In this document: piece after piece, positions 22,524 through 32,376 of the stretch | Layout: every line of letters starts with the position of its first letter | How positions within the stretch are numbered: the stretch's first letter is position 1 | NCBI GenBank assembly: GCA_003249935.1 | Contig: QKHT01000067.1 | Span: forward strand, 1-37,319 | DNA length: 37,319 nt | Direction: 5' to 3' | DNA from: Bacteroidota bacterium | GTDB lineage: Bacteria > Bacteroidota > Bacteroidia > Bacteroidales > UBA5342 | The notes under the pieces: generated by a model | Seen by the model: the letters and a program-made list of their open reading frames with translations, nothing else | What the model was told of the DNA's origin: nothing | Database searches by the model: none | Program-made: the position numbers and the translations under genes

Positions 22524-24461
22524 TCAGGCGAGCTCTTTATCTGTCTCTGCCTTAATAATTTCTGCAAATGTAGCAATTTTCATCGAACCTTTATCGCCTT
22601 CACCTTGTCTGCGTACAGAAATTTCACCATTTTCCATCTCTTTTTCACCTACAATAAGCATATAAGGTACTTTTTGCATCTCTGCGTCACGTATTTTTCG
22701 TCCAATTTTTTCGTTTCGCAAATCAATTTCGGCGCGAATATCGGAATTATTCAGAACTTTTAAAAGATTTTCGGCATATTCGTTGAATTTTTCGCTTATT
22801 GGCAACACCATGGCTTGCGTTGGGGTAAGCCAAAGGGGAAATTTTCCCGCCGTATGTTCTATAAGTACAGCCACAAATCTTTCCATTGAGCCAAATGGTG
22901 CACGGTGTATCATTACCGGACGATGTTTTTGGTTGTCGGCTCCTACATATTCAAGGTCGAAACGTTCGGGAAGGTTGTAATCGACCTGGATGGTGCCCAA
23001 CTGCCAGCGACGACCAAGTGCATCGCGAACCATAAAGTCGAGTTTGGGTCCGTAAAATGCAGCTTCGCCAAGTTCTACTACTGTTTTGAGTCCTTTTTCG
23101 GCACAAGCTTCAATAATGGCACTTTCGGCTTTTTCCCAATTTTCGTCCGAACCGATATATTTCTCCCTGTTTTCGGGGTCGCGGAGCGAAATCTGTGCTT
23201 CGTAATTTTTGAAATCGAGGGTCTTAAAGATGTAAAGGATAATGTCGATTACATCGATAAATTCGGCTTTTAGCTGATCGGGACGGCAAAAGATGTGTGC
23301 ATCGTCCTGAGTAAATCCGCGTACACGGGTCAATCCATGAAGCTCGCCGCTCTGCTCGTAACGGTAAACTGTGCCAAATTCGGCCATTCGCAATGGTAAA
23401 TCCTTGTACGAGTGTGGCTTAAATTTGTATATTTCGCAGTGGTGAGGGCAGTTCATGGGTTTGAGCATAAACACCTCGCCTTCTTGTGGCGTAGTAATGG
23501 GTCGGAACGAGTCTGCACCGTATTTTGCAAAGTGGCCGGAGGTAACGTACAACTCTTTCTGGCCGATATGGGGAGTGATAACTTGCTTGTATCCGTATTC
23601 TTTTTGAACCTTTTTAAGGAATGATTCTAAGCGCATCCGTAAATCGGTACCTTTGGGTAGCCATAACGGCAATCCGGGACCTACATTTTGCGAAAATGTG
23701 AACAGTTCGAGTTCTCTGCCCAATTTACGATGATCGCGTTTTTTGGCTTCTTCGAGCAACAGGAGATACTCTTCGAGCATTTTTTGCTTGGGGAAAGTGA
23801 TGCCGTAGATACGGGTAAGCTGACGGCGTTTTTCGTCGCCACGCCAGTAGGCCCCTGCAATACTTGTAAGTTTTACTGCTTTTAGGTAGCCGGTGTTGGG
23901 CAGGTGTGGCCCACGGCATAAGTCGGTAAAGTCGCCCTGAGTGTACAATGTAATGGTTCCGTCCTGCAAATCGTTGATGAGTTCGGTTTTATACTCATCG
24001 CCTTTGGCCGAAAAATAGGCTAAGGCATCTTCTTTGGTGATGTTTTTGCGAACCACTTCGCACTTTTTAGATGCCAGCTCTTTTATTTTTTGCTCAATGG
24101 CTGCCAAATCTGCATCTTTCAGTGTTACGCCTTCGCCCGGATCAACGTCGTAATAAAATCCGTTTTCGATAGCAGGCCCAATACCAAACTTCATATTTGG
24201 GTAAAGTGCTTGCAACGCTTCGGCCATAAGGTGTGCCGAAGTGTGCCAAAAGGCATGCTTGCCTTCTTTGTCGTCCCATTTATATAGCTGAATAGTAGCA
24301 TCCGTTTCGATAGCACGGGTGAGATCCCAGATTTCGCCATTTACGCCGATGGAAAGAACCTCCGATTTTAATCGAGGATTGATGCTTTCGGCAATATCGA
24401 GTCCGTTTACTCCCGACTCAAATTCTCGTACCGAATTATCCGGAAAAGTTATTTTTATCAT
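22524..24461 (-). CDS. thrS: Threonyl-tRNA synthetase
   Basis: A 645-residue class II synthetase of normal length. Order: TGS domain (1-65); editing domain with [21 protein letters not shown]; catalytic core with the zinc-site [12 protein letters not shown], motif 2 [21 protein letters not shown] and motif 3 [19 protein letters not shown]-terminal anticodon-binding domain with ILNN- and [13 protein letters not shown] segments. It charges tRNA-Thr and edits mischarged Ser-tRNA-Thr. It is the first gene of the operon; infC follows after 39 nt. A candidate -7 box lies 27 nt before the start, leaving a short leader without a visible T-box or mimic structure. Confidence 0.98.
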   Translation of the reverse strand: MIKITFPDNSVREFESGVNGLDIAESINPRLKSEVLSIGVNGEIWDLTRAIETDATIQLYKWDDKEGKHAFWHTSAHLMAEALQALYPNMKFGIGPAIENGFYYDVDPGEGVTLKDADLAAIEQKIKELASKKCEVVRKNITKEDALAYFSAKGDEYKTELINDLQDGTITLYTQGDFTDLCRGPHLPNTGYLKAVKLTSIAGAYWRGDEKRRQLTRIYGITFPKQKMLEEYLLLLEEAKKRDHRKLGRELELFTFSQNVGPGLPLWLPKGTDLRMRLESFLKKVQKEYGYKQVITPHIGQKELYVTSGHFAKYGADSFRPITTPQEGEVFMLKPMNCPHHCEIYKFKPHSYKDLPLRMAEFGTVYRYEQSGELHGLTRVRGFTQDDAHIFCRPDQLKAEFIDVIDIILYIFKTLDFKNYEAQISLRDPENREKYIGSDENWEKAESAIIEACAEKGLKTVVELGEAAFYGPKLDFMVRDALGRRWQLGTIQVDYNLPERFDLEYVGADNQKHRPVMIHRAPFGSMERFVAVLIEHTAGKFPLWLTPTQAMVLPISEKFNEYAENLLKVLNNSDIRAEIDLRNEKIGRKIRDAEMQKVPYMLIVGEKEMENGEISVRRQGEGDKGSMKIATFAEIIKAETDKELA

Positions 24462-24488
24462 TTTGCTATATCCTTATTTTGAGGTTGG

Positions 24489-24496
24489 CAAAGATA
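24489..24496 (-). promoter_or_regulatory. Candidate -7 promoter box for the thrS operon
   Basis: Minus strand TATCTTTG fits TAnnTTTG exactly and ends 27 nt before the thrS ATG. No clear -33 TTTG at the usual distance was found. Confidence 0.5.
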
Positions 24497-24576
24497 ATAC
24501 ATTTTAGTAAAAATAGATTTGTTATTCGTATTCAAATTATTGTATGCAAAGTTATTTTTTTGTTATCGAATTTGTT

Positions 24577-24584
24577 TAGCTTTG
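24577..24584 (+). promoter_or_regulatory. Candidate -7 promoter box for the LamG/T9SS genes
   Basis: TAGCTTTG fits TAnnTTTG and lies 32 nt before the ATG at 24617. A TTTG at 24559-24562 is closer than the usual -33 spacing. Confidence 0.45.
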
Positions 24585-24616
24585 TTAAGCCGATTACTAA
24601 TACTATTTTTTTATAA

Positions 24617-26581
24617 ATGAAACCCTTTCTGCTCTTATTTTTTTTAGCTTGCCATTTTTATGCTTTTTGTGCAAGTATAGACTCACTTCGGAATGCTCTT
24701 GTAGTGGAATATCTGTTTGATAATGATGTTGTTGCCCTAAAAGACAATTTTAAGCTTGGCGATATACAAAATACCGGAAATCCATTATTGCCTGGTGTTT
24801 TGTATGGCAAAAATGCTTCATTAGAAAAGGGTTATATTGGTAATGCATTGTGTTTAAGAGATAGTGCACATGTAGATGGTGGTAAGTTCGATGAAGTGCT
24901 CAATTTTGATAAGTTTACCATAATGGCATGGAGCAAGCCTTTAAGTTTGGGCTCGGACAATAGAAGAATTGAGATTGTGGAGCGTACCAATGTTTATTGG
25001 ATGAATATTCATGTAAAAACATTATTGTGTCGTTATGGTATTTATGATGATTGGGATCGGTGGTTTTATATGGATGGCGACATCGAAATTCCGCTTAATG
25101 AGTGGACCCATACGGCCTGTACCTACGATGGCTCTACGCTAAAGGCATTTGTAAATGGGCGATTTGCGGGAAGTGTTTATGTGGGGAACCGGTTGAAACA
25201 GGCCGCCCGAACACTATCAGTCGGTTCGAGAGAGCCAAAGGACAATGAAAGCCCGCAGGCATATTTCGATGGGTTGATTGATGAGTTCAGGGTTTTTAAT
25301 CGCGATTTGCCACAGGAAGCCATTGCCGAATTTATGAATCGTAATAATCCGGCCGCTCAGAAGCCTGCCACACCTGCGGCTTTAACTGCCACAATCGTTG
25401 AATCCTCACGCGTTTTGCTTTCGTGGAAACCATCTTCGGGCAACGAAAGGGAATTTGAAATATTCGGTTCAACCGATGGTGTTAAATGGGAACCGGTAAA
25501 AGCGATTGACAAGCATAATACGGAATATTGGGTTACGGGGTTGAATGGTTCTCAAAATTATTTTTATAAAGTACGGGCAGTGGCAAACGGTGGAATGTCG
25601 GACTTTTCGAATGTTGTTAAAGTAACCACACACCAGTCCGACCAGATTTTTCCGGTTGCCAACTATCGGTTCGAGCAAAATATTGCAGACAGTTTTGGAA
25701 GCCTGCATGGCCGACCCAATGGCAACATTTATTATTCGGATGGTGTAAAAGGCGCGGCTCTGGACCTGACCGATGAAGATAGTTATGTTGGGGTGCCATA
25801 CTCGGTATACGACAATCTGACGATTAATGTCTGGATTAAAACCGACTCGTTTGCGGTGCTTACCGGTAACAATTATCAGCCGTTTTACTCGCATTGGTAT
25901 AATGGAACCGGAATTATTGATGGCGATTTGGGTGGAAATGCCGGCGATTTTGGTTTGTCGGCGTTCGAAGACCGCGTCGCTTTTGGTTTTAATGATCCGT
26001 ATAATTCATCCGACAGAGTTTACAAAAGAGACATCTCGATTTTCTCGACCACTTCGGTTACCGATAACAAATGGCACATGATTACAGCAACAATTGATAC
26101 TTCCGCTTATAAAGCCTGTTTGTATGTGGATGGTGTACTTGAAGATTCGGCATCAATTTCGGTGAATCAGAAACGCAGTGCGGCCGGCTTATTGTTTATT
26201 GGCCGGTTACGTAACACCTTGCCACCGTATTATCGTGGATACTTTAAAGGCATGATCGACGAACTTTCGCTGTATAATCTTGCCCTTGATCAAAGTCAGA
26301 TCGTCAGCTTATTCAACAAGATTAAAAATGGTTTTGTTTCGCAGTTGGAAAGCACGGCAATGGTCTATCCAAATCCGGCAAGGGGGTTCTGCAAAGTGAA
26401 AACATCGAAAAACGATACTCTGTTATCAGTTCAGATTTTCGATTTAAACGGCCGATTGTGTTCGCACCAAAAGATAACGCCATCAAAAGATGTTTCTCTT
26501 AATGGTTTGAAATCCGGTGTTTATATACTAAAGATTTATACCGCACAAGGCGTATGGGTTCAGAAATTAAGGGTACTATAA
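24617..26581 (+). CDS. Secreted LamG-FN3-LamG protein with type IX sorting domain
   Basis: A 654-residue exported protein. Sec signal (MKPFLLLFFLACHFYAFCA); first LamG/concanavalin-like domain, about 25-235, with WTHTACTYDGSTLKAFVNG and FDGLIDEFRVFNR; fibronectin type III domain, about 255-335, with RVLLSWKPSSGNEREFEI; second LamG domain, about 340-565, with KWHMITATIDTSAYKACLYV and FKGMIDELSLYN; T9SS type A sorting domain from residue 583 (VYPNPARGF to GVYILKIYTAQG). LamG domains of this kind usually bind sugars. The T9SS tail sends the protein through the outer membrane to the surface or medium. No catalytic domain was recognised. The next gene, with the same LamG and tail, follows after 45 nt. 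Confidence 0.85.
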   Translation: MKPFLLLFFLACHFYAFCASIDSLRNALVVEYLFDNDVVALKDNFKLGDIQNTGNPLLPGVLYGKNASLEKGYIGNALCLRDSAHVDGGKFDEVLNFDKFTIMAWSKPLSLGSDNRRIEIVERTNVYWMNIHVKTLLCRYGIYDDWDRWFYMDGDIEIPLNEWTHTACTYDGSTLKAFVNGRFAGSVYVGNRLKQAARTLSVGSREPKDNESPQAYFDGLIDEFRVFNRDLPQEAIAEFMNRNNPAAQKPATPAALTATIVESSRVLLSWKPSSGNEREFEIFGSTDGVKWEPVKAIDKHNTEYWVTGLNGSQNYFYKVRAVANGGMSDFSNVVKVTTHQSDQIFPVANYRFEQNIADSFGSLHGRPNGNIYYSDGVKGAALDLTDEDSYVGVPYSVYDNLTINVWIKTDSFAVLTGNNYQPFYSHWYNGTGIIDGDLGGNAGDFGLSAFEDRVAFGFNDPYNSSDRVYKRDISIFSTTSVTDNKWHMITATIDTSAYKACLYVDGVLEDSASISVNQKRSAAGLLFIGRLRNTLPPYYRGYFKGMIDELSLYNLALDQSQIVSLFNKIKNGFVSQLESTAMVYPNPARGFCKVKTSKNDTLLSVQIFDLNGRLCSHQKITPSKDVSLNGLKSGVYILKIYTAQGVWVQKLRVL

Positions 26582-26626
26582 TCGTGGGTTCAACCGATAA
26601 AAAACAAGCTATTAAAAAACTATAAA

Positions 26627-28402
26627 ATGAATAAAGCAATCGTATTTTGGGGCATACTGTTTGGGATTTGCATCGCTGGCAGTACTGCAAATGCCGGTAA
26701 TTTGCGGAAAGATAGCACTTTGATAAACTATTATTCGTTCGATTCGATAAGCGGAGCTACTGTATTTGATGGTTCGAAACATGGTATCGATGGCACGATG
26801 ACCGATGTAGTTGTGAAAAAGGGGAAGGTTGGCAATTGTGCCGAATTTAATAACCGAAGCAGTCATGTGCTTTCGGGTTCAATACCCAGGGTAGAAAATT
26901 TTTCGGCAATGGCCTGGATTAAACCCTATTCGTATGGGAAGGTAATTACGGACAACAATATTCTTGTTTTCGAGAAGTCCGAAAGTTACTATATGAACAT
27001 AATGAGCAACAGTACCGGAAACCGATTGATGGGAAAGATAAGAGTTGGCGGTCAGTTTCAATCGGTCGATGGGAAAACTTCGCGATGGGAGTATCTCGAT
27101 TCGCCTGATACGATAAAGTTGAATCAGTGGACGCATGTGGCCTATACCTTCGATGGGAATAAATTCGTGCTCTATGTCAATGGTGCGATGGTTTCGGAAA
27201 AGGTAATTCTTCCGGTTTTGAAGCAAAACAATTACAGCATGGTGTGGGGTGCGGTGCAAAAGGTGGCTGCCGGAAATTTTTTAGGCCATTTTGATGGTTG
27301 TCTCGATGAGTGTATGGTTTTTTCGCGAAAGCTTGAGGGGGCAGAGATCAAAGCGTATTTCGATGATGTAATGGCCTTAGAAGGCGGGATTCCGGAAGGG
27401 ATGACGGAGATTTTTAACAAAGTCGATTTAACCGGCTGGACACAAAAAGGCAATCCGAGTGCGACATGGGCCATTGTCGATGGCATGCTGAAACCATATC
27501 AACCCAATGGGTCTGCGGGATGGATTCAGTATCAGAAAAAATATACCGATTTCAGTTTTTATTGCGAATGGAAAACGGAGGTTGGCGGCAATAATGGTGT
27601 GCAGATAAATATTCCGGATGTTTGTGCCGAACCGGTTTACGAAGCAATTGAATTTCAGATTGCCGACGACGATAATTATTCGCTGTTTTATAAGAAAAGC
27701 GGCTTTGTTAATGGCGATATTCGTGAGCTGAGTGGTGCAATATATGGTATTGTGGGGGCCTCGAAAAGGATGTTTAAAGGGGTGAACCAATGGAACAGTT
27801 ACCTGATAACATGCGTGGGCGATTCGATAAAGCTGCTATATAACAACGCGTTGGTTTTAAATATAAACAGAAACGACTACAACAAATCGTTCGAAATGTG
27901 GAATGGAATGCGTTCGGCACTTTCGGTGCGCCCTCGTACGGGGTATATTGCCTTGCAGTCGCATAAGGGCGGTACCGTTTACCTTCGGAATATTGCGGTT
28001 AAAGAGATCGAATCGACGGTTTCAGTGCCCGAAAAACGTGCAACAGGTATCGGTTCAGTCTATCCCAATCCAACCTCGCGGTTATTGAATCTGGATATTC
28101 CGGGTTTACAGTCGTGCCGGGTTTACGATACCCGTGGTAATGAGTTGATAAACCAGAATCATAATTTGGTCGATTTGGAAGGTTTTGCCCCGGGCGTATA
28201 TTTTGTGAGAGCCATATTGAATGAGGAAGAGTCGCGCTGGATAAAAATCTCTAAAATTTTGCCGAACGATAAAATTCGGCCACCGATGGTTAGCCATTGG
28301 GTTCAGCCCGAAACAAAAAAGTTGGCTTGTAATACTTGTTTTTTGGCTGAACCGGCTGTGCGGGTTGTCGGCGTTTTGCGTGGTTTTTCGTTAAAGCGTT
28401 AA
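26627..28402 (+). CDS. Secreted LamG-DUF1080 protein with type IX sorting domain and extra C-terminal tail
   Basis: A 591-residue exported protein. Sec signal ([23 protein letters not shown]); LamG domain, about 30-245, with [19 protein letters not shown] and [16 protein letters not shown]1080/3-keto-disaccharide hydrolase domain, about 258-462, with [32 protein letters not shown] and [11 protein letters not shown]. In that domain NNG replaces the usual NSG. The T9SS sorting domain starts at residue 478 ([12 protein letters not shown]) and by family pattern should finish near WIKISKIL, residue 545. A further 46 residues follow, encoded by DNA rich in inverted repeats, so the original stop may have been lost. 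It is probably co-transcribed with the LamG gene upstream and may cleave keto-glycosides outside the cell. Confidence 0.83.
   Translation: MNKAIVFWGILFGICIAGSTANAGNLRKDSTLINYYSFDSISGATVFDGSKHGIDGTMTDVVVKKGKVGNCAEFNNRSSHVLSGSIPRVENFSAMAWIKPYSYGKVITDNNILVFEKSESYYMNIMSNSTGNRLMGKIRVGGQFQSVDGKTSRWEYLDSPDTIKLNQWTHVAYTFDGNKFVLYVNGAMVSEKVILPVLKQNNYSMVWGAVQKVAAGNFLGHFDGCLDECMVFSRKLEGAEIKAYFDDVMALEGGIPEGMTEIFNKVDLTGWTQKGNPSATWAIVDGMLKPYQPNGSAGWIQYQKKYTDFSFYCEWKTEVGGNNGVQINIPDVCAEPVYEAIEFQIADDDNYSLFYKKSGFVNGDIRELSGAIYGIVGASKRMFKGVNQWNSYLITCVGDSIKLLYNNALVLNINRNDYNKSFEMWNGMRSALSVRPRTGYIALQSHKGGTVYLRNIAVKEIESTVSVPEKRATGIGSVYPNPTSRLLNLDIPGLQSCRVYDTRGNELINQNHNLVDLEGFAPGVYFVRAILNEEESRWIKISKILPNDKIRPPMVSHWVQPETKKLACNTCFLAEPAVRVVGVLRGFSLKR
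28300..28353. repeat. Inverted repeat with arms like the 21.17-kb element
   Basis: GGTTCAGCC (28300-28308) faces GGCTGAACC (28345-28353). Read on the minus strand the right arm continues GGTTCAGCCAAAAAACAA, nearly the same as 21169-21185. It lies inside the extra tail of the preceding gene. A smaller pair GCCGAA/TTCGGC sits at 28261-28280. Confidence 0.6.
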
Positions 28403-28407
28403 AATCG

Positions 28408-28415
28408 TATATTTG
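28408..28415 (+). promoter_or_regulatory. Candidate -7 promoter box for dapL
   Basis: TATATTTG fits TAnnTTTG exactly and lies 37 nt before the dapL ATG. It overlaps nothing coding and sits just after the stop of the preceding gene. Confidence 0.5.
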
Positions 28416-28452
28416 CAGCTTAGTTCCGACAAAAATTAAAATAAGAGATATA

Positions 28453-29682
28453 ATGGCATTAATTAACGAAAACTATTTAAAGCTGAAAGCGGGCTATTTG
28501 TTTCCCGAAATTGGTCGCAGGGTACGCGAATTTGAACAGGCGAACCCCGAAGCAAAAATTATTCGCATGGGTATTGGCGATGTAACCCGTCCGCTTGTGC
28601 CATCGGTAGTAAAGGCGTTTCACGAGGGTGTTGACGAAATGGCTGCATCGGCATCGTTCAAAGGTTATGGTCCCGAGCAGGGTTATGCCTTTTTGCGCGA
28701 AGCCATTGCTGCAAACGATTTTCAGGCACGGGGTGTGAATATTTCGGCCGACGATATTTTTATTTCGGACGGTTCGAAATGCGACACCGGCAACATTCAG
28801 GAGATTTTTGGCGCTGCTAATAAAATTGCCATTTGCGATCCTGTTTATCCGGTATATGCCGATACTACCGTAATGAGCGGTAAAACAGGTGTTTGCATGG
28901 ACAACGGTTATTTCGAAAATATTATTTACATGCCATGTACCGAGGCAAACGGACTTTTGCCCGAATTACCTGCCGAACGTCCCGATTTAATTTTCCTTTG
29001 TTTTCCGAATAACCCAACAGGCACCGTGGCAAGTCGCGAAGTGTTGAAGACCTGGGTGGATTATGCCATTGCCAACCAATCGATTATTTTGTACGATGCG
29101 GCTTACGAGGCATTTATAACCGACGATACCATTCCGCATTCGATTTTCGAAATCGAAGGTGCCGAAAAAGTGGCCATCGAATTTCGCAGCTTTTCTAAAA
29201 CAGCAGGTTTTACCGGTACGCGTTGTGCGTTTACCGTAATCCCCGATGGTTTAATGGCTTACGATAGCGAAGGCAATGCACATAAGGTAAAACCTTTGTG
29301 GATGCGCCGTCAGACGACCAAATTCAATGGTGTTTCGTATCCGGTTCAGAAAGCGGCGGCGGCAATTTATACCGAAGAGGGTAAAAAAGAGGTGGCCGAA
29401 GTCATTGCTTACTATCTCGAAAACGCACGCATTATGCGCGAAAGCCTTACGGCCCTTGGTTTTAAAGTGTATGGTGGCGAAAATGCACCTTATGTATGGG
29501 TGAAAACAGCTAACGGCCTTTCGTCGTGGGACTTTTTCGACCTGCTGCTGCATAAAGCCAATGTGGTTGGAACCCCGGGTTCGGGCTTTGGTCCGTCGGG
29601 CGAAGGTTACTTCCGCTTTTCGGCGTTTGCCGACCGCGAAAAGGTAATCGACGCAATGAGTCGTGTAAAAGCGGTGATATAA
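28453..29682 (+). CDS. dapL: LL-diaminopimelate aminotransferase
   Basis: A 409-residue PLP-dependent class I/II aminotransferase of the usual length. Family features: [20 protein letters not shown] at the start, [53 protein letters not shown], and the Schiff-base lysine at about residue 249 in [14 protein letters not shown]. It converts tetrahydrodipicolinate directly to LL-diaminopimelate, the short route to lysine and peptidoglycan used by many Bacteroidota. The start is ATG in a context with no Shine-Dalgarno site. It stands alone with its own promoter and terminator; no other dap genes are in the window. Confidence 0.96.
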   Translation: MALINENYLKLKAGYLFPEIGRRVREFEQANPEAKIIRMGIGDVTRPLVPSVVKAFHEGVDEMAASASFKGYGPEQGYAFLREAIAANDFQARGVNISADDIFISDGSKCDTGNIQEIFGAANKIAICDPVYPVYADTTVMSGKTGVCMDNGYFENIIYMPCTEANGLLPELPAERPDLIFLCFPNNPTGTVASREVLKTWVDYAIANQSIILYDAAYEAFITDDTIPHSIFEIEGAEKVAIEFRSFSKTAGFTGTRCAFTVIPDGLMAYDSEGNAHKVKPLWMRRQTTKFNGVSYPVQKAAAAIYTEEGKKEVAEVIAYYLENARIMRESLTALGFKVYGGENAPYVWVKTANGLSSWDFFDLLLHKANVVGTPGSGFGPSGEGYFRFSAFADREKVIDAMSRVKAVI

Positions 29683-29701
29683 GATTTAAAGCTCAATATT
29701 T

Positions 29702-29732
29702 AAGCCCGGTATTTAACATGCCGGGCTTTTTT
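29702..29732 (+). terminator. Terminator after dapL
   Basis: AAGCCCGG / CCGGGCTT stem (29702-29709 and 29721-29728), an 11-nt loop, and a run of six T residues at its 3-prime side. It begins 20 nt after the dapL stop. The rest of 29733-29868 is AT-rich with no gene seen. Confidence 0.88.
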
Positions 29733-29868
29733 ATACACAGTAAATCGTTAAATGTTCGACAAGCCTTAACCGGTACATATACAGTGATAGATGTAAATTG
29801 ACTCCATTATGTAATGTTTTTAATATTAATGCATTATAAAATTTTTCCGAACGATTAATATCGGTTTG

Positions 29869-30768
29869 TTATTTTTGAATATTTACTTTAAATTCTGGTG
29901 CTTCGACCAAATGAAACGTAGCCGAAGCAAATTTAACAGCCCCTTGCGATGCTTCTATATCGGTAAGAATTTTGGTAAACAACGCCGTTTTTGTAATCCG
30001 CCGCTTACGGTAACTTACTACATAACGTAAGGTGTATTCTACCCAATTATCGTTTGCAATTAACGAAACCATTGGTTCGGTTTGTGCATCTTCGAGTCTG
30101 TATTTATTTTGTAAATGGCGCCATGTTTCCTGCGACTTTTCGGTAAGATCGCCCGCAACCAATTTTCCGGCATTTAAAATAATTTCATGAGCCATAGTAT
30201 AATTGCTTCCATATTGAATTGGTAGTTTTATTTCGTCCCACAAAAATGGAAAATCGCCCGAATAATTAAATACCGGTTCTTTAAAAACAAAACTATTCGC
30301 GACAAGTACAATCCGACCGTTATACAAATCGCCATCGACCCATTGACCGGTTTCCATCAGGGTGGTTCGCAGTACGCCAATGTCCATCACGTCGCCTTTT
30401 ATTCCGCCAAGTTGTACCCTGTCGCCCGATTTATAAAACCCGCCAAACATAATTGCAAGCCAGCCGGCAAACGATGCAATTACCTCCTGCAAAGCAAATG
30501 CAATACCCGCACCAGCCACACCAAATGCCACAGTAAGACCGCCAAGTTTATCGCTATATACAATTGTAAGTAAGAGAATGCTAAGTACATAGCCCAAAAA
30601 ACCACTAAATTTTTTGGCCCGGTACCGATTTTCCTGTTCTTTAATTTTTGAAAATAAATTTCGTTGGATAACCTTGATTATCGTCCAGATAATAGCAATA
30701 CCAACAAACAATGTTACGATTTTACCAATGGTTGGATTGAACAGAAATTTGATAATTGACTCTTCCAT
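29869..30768 (-). CDS. MscS-family mechanosensitive channel (fourth gene of channel operon)
   Basis: A 299-residue membrane protein. Transmembrane helices are seen at about 12-33 and 53-72, and the pore-lining helix is AFGVAGAGIAFALQEVIASFAGWL, the Gly/Ala-rich MscS type. It is followed by the beta-domain signature FYKSGDRVQLGGIKGDVMDIGVLRT and the LVANSFVFKEPVFNYS segment. Such channels open under membrane tension to release small solutes. It begins one base after the stop of the previous channel gene, so translation is probably coupled. The WxDGDLYNGRIVLVAN stretch resembles the small-conductance subgroup with added gating, but I cannot assign a trigger. Confidence 0.88.
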   Translation of the reverse strand: MEESIIKFLFNPTIGKIVTLFVGIAIIWTIIKVIQRNLFSKIKEQENRYRAKKFSGFLGYVLSILLLTIVYSDKLGGLTVAFGVAGAGIAFALQEVIASFAGWLAIMFGGFYKSGDRVQLGGIKGDVMDIGVLRTTLMETGQWVDGDLYNGRIVLVANSFVFKEPVFNYSGDFPFLWDEIKLPIQYGSNYTMAHEIILNAGKLVAGDLTEKSQETWRHLQNKYRLEDAQTEPMVSLIANDNWVEYTLRYVVSYRKRRITKTALFTKILTDIEASQGAVKFASATFHLVEAPEFKVNIQK

Positions 30769-30769
30769 A

Positions 30770-31582
30770 TTAGTGATTTTTTAAATGTACAACCCGCTGA
30801 GGAAAAGGAATGGTAATGGAATGATTTTTTAACGCCTCAAAGATTTTGACCCGTAGGTCGCTTTTAATGTTTTCGACTCTGAAAACCTCTTCGGCCCAAA
30901 AGATGACCGAAAAATTGAGCGATGAATCGGCAAAATCGACAAACCGGACAAATGGTTTGGGTTGCTTTAAAACACCTTCCTGCACATTTACCACCTCTTG
31001 CAGAACGGCCATAACCATTTTTACATCCGAGCCATAATCGACCCCCACATTTACTTCAAAACGCGAAGCCACATCGCTATGTGTCCAATTGATTAACTGA
31101 TTACGGGTGAGATCGGTGTTAGGGAGGATAATATACCTGTCGTCGCGGGTAAGTACAGTGGTTGTACGCAGGTGTATTTCCTGAACCTTGCAAACCAATC
31201 CGTTTACTTCAATAATGTCGTCAACTTTAATCGACGCATCGACTAAAAGAATAATACCCGAAATAAAATCGCTAAATAAATTCTGTAATCCCAGTCCTAA
31301 ACCTACAAGCAATGCCGCCGAACCAGCCAGCAATACCGACAGATTAAATCCAAGTATTTGCAAACTGGCCAAACTGGCAAATACAAGTATAATGTATTTC
31401 AACAGGCTATAAATCGAATATTTTTTTGCAAAATCGATCCGCTTAGACCGGTATATGGCTCGTCGCACAATTTGCAACAATAAACCCATTCCGACAATAA
31501 AAGCAAACAGAAACAATAGTTCTGAGACTTTTAATGTATAAGTTCCCAACTCCAGTAATTTGTAATTCAAAATTTCGCTCAT
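30770..31582 (-). CDS. MscS-family mechanosensitive channel (third gene of channel operon)
   Basis: A 270-residue MscS-type protein. Helices occur at about 18-38 and 59-80; the pore helix region is LAGSAALLVGLGLGLQNLFSDFISGIILLV, followed by VDDIIEVNGLVCKVQEIHLRTTTVLTRDD and the conserved ILPNTDLTRNQLINWT. The C-terminal alpha/beta domain ends FPQRVVHLKNH. Its ATG overlaps the stop of the potassium-channel gene by four bases (ATGA), a sign of translational coupling. It would give tension-gated solute release during hypo-osmotic shock. Confidence 0.92.
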   Translation of the reverse strand: MSEILNYKLLELGTYTLKVSELLFLFAFIVGMGLLLQIVRRAIYRSKRIDFAKKYSIYSLLKYIILVFASLASLQILGFNLSVLLAGSAALLVGLGLGLQNLFSDFISGIILLVDASIKVDDIIEVNGLVCKVQEIHLRTTTVLTRDDRYIILPNTDLTRNQLINWTHSDVASRFEVNVGVDYGSDVKMVMAVLQEVVNVQEGVLKQPKPFVRFVDFADSSLNFSVIFWAEEVFRVENIKSDLRVKIFEALKNHSITIPFPQRVVHLKNH

Positions 31583-32376
31583 TCTTCTTTATTTAAATTC
31601 TCACCACAATGATTACAATAGTTCGCATTTTTACTGTTTTCTGAACCGCACCGGCTACATTTCAAATCGTTTTTTAATGATTTCGACATCTCTACGGTAA
31701 CAATGCCGGTGGGTACTGCAATAATGGCATATCCAATAATCATCGCTACCGACGAAAGTAGTTTTCCTATTATAGAATGGGGTACCATATCGCCGTATCC
31801 CACAGTTGTAACAGTAACAATGGCCCAATAAATGCTTTGGGGTATGCTGCTAAACCCTTCTTCGCCCCCTTCTATTACATACATCACTGTACCCAACAAT
31901 ACAACAATAGATAGCACTGCTAATAAAAAAATACTTATTTTATATCGACTCGATTTAAGTGCTGCAATAAGAATCTGCGCTTCAGAATTAAACCGTGCCA
32001 GTTTGAGTATACGAAACACGCGTAAAAGCCTGAATATTCGTACCACTAATAAGTAATGATAACCTGCAAAAAACAGACTCAGGTAGGTAGGCAAAATAGA
32101 AAGCAAATCGATAATGCCCCAAAAACTACGAAGGTATCGAATCGGTTTTGGACTTATCCAAATGCGAAGAAGATACTCGATGGTAAAAATAATCGTCAAT
32201 ATCCACTCTATCCAAACAAACGTATAATGCCATTCAGTACCAATTTTGGGCACACTCTCAATCATAACAACCATTACGCTGAATAATATCAGCCATAACA
32301 GCATTACATCAAATCCCCGGCCGGCTTTGGTGTTGGTTTCAAAAACAACGCGGTACAAATATCTTCTTAAACTCAT
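31579..32376 (-). CDS. Voltage-gated potassium channel with C-terminal zinc ribbon
   Basis: A 265-residue six-helix channel subunit. S1-S3 run from about 22 to 100. S4 is VVRIFRLLRVFRILKLARF, with basic residues every third position (Arg113, 116, 119, 122, Lys125, Arg128). The selectivity filter TVGYGD is at 191-196 between S5 and S6. The cytoplasmic end carries a zinc ribbon, CSRCGSENSKNANYCNHCG (Cys240, 243, 254, 257). The gene overlaps the upstream MscS gene by one base (TAATG) and the downstream one by four. A tetrameric voltage sensor grouped with tension-gated channels suggests a shared job in osmotic or membrane-potential control. The ribbon could serve assembly or metal/redox sensing; this is inference. 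Confidence 0.93.
   Translation of the reverse strand: MSLRRYLYRVVFETNTKAGRGFDVMLLWLILFSVMVVMIESVPKIGTEWHYTFVWIEWILTIIFTIEYLLRIWISPKPIRYLRSFWGIIDLLSILPTYLSLFFAGYHYLLVVRIFRLLRVFRILKLARFNSEAQILIAALKSSRYKISIFLLAVLSIVVLLGTVMYVIEGGEEGFSSIPQSIYWAIVTVTTVGYGDMVPHSIIGKLLSSVAMIIGYAIIAVPTGIVTVEMSKSLKNDLKCSRCGSENSKNANYCNHCGENLNKEE

Noticed and set aside
25469..25894. 141-codon open frame on the minus strand
   Set aside because: Antisense to the LamG-FN3-LamG gene; composition reflects the opposite strand.
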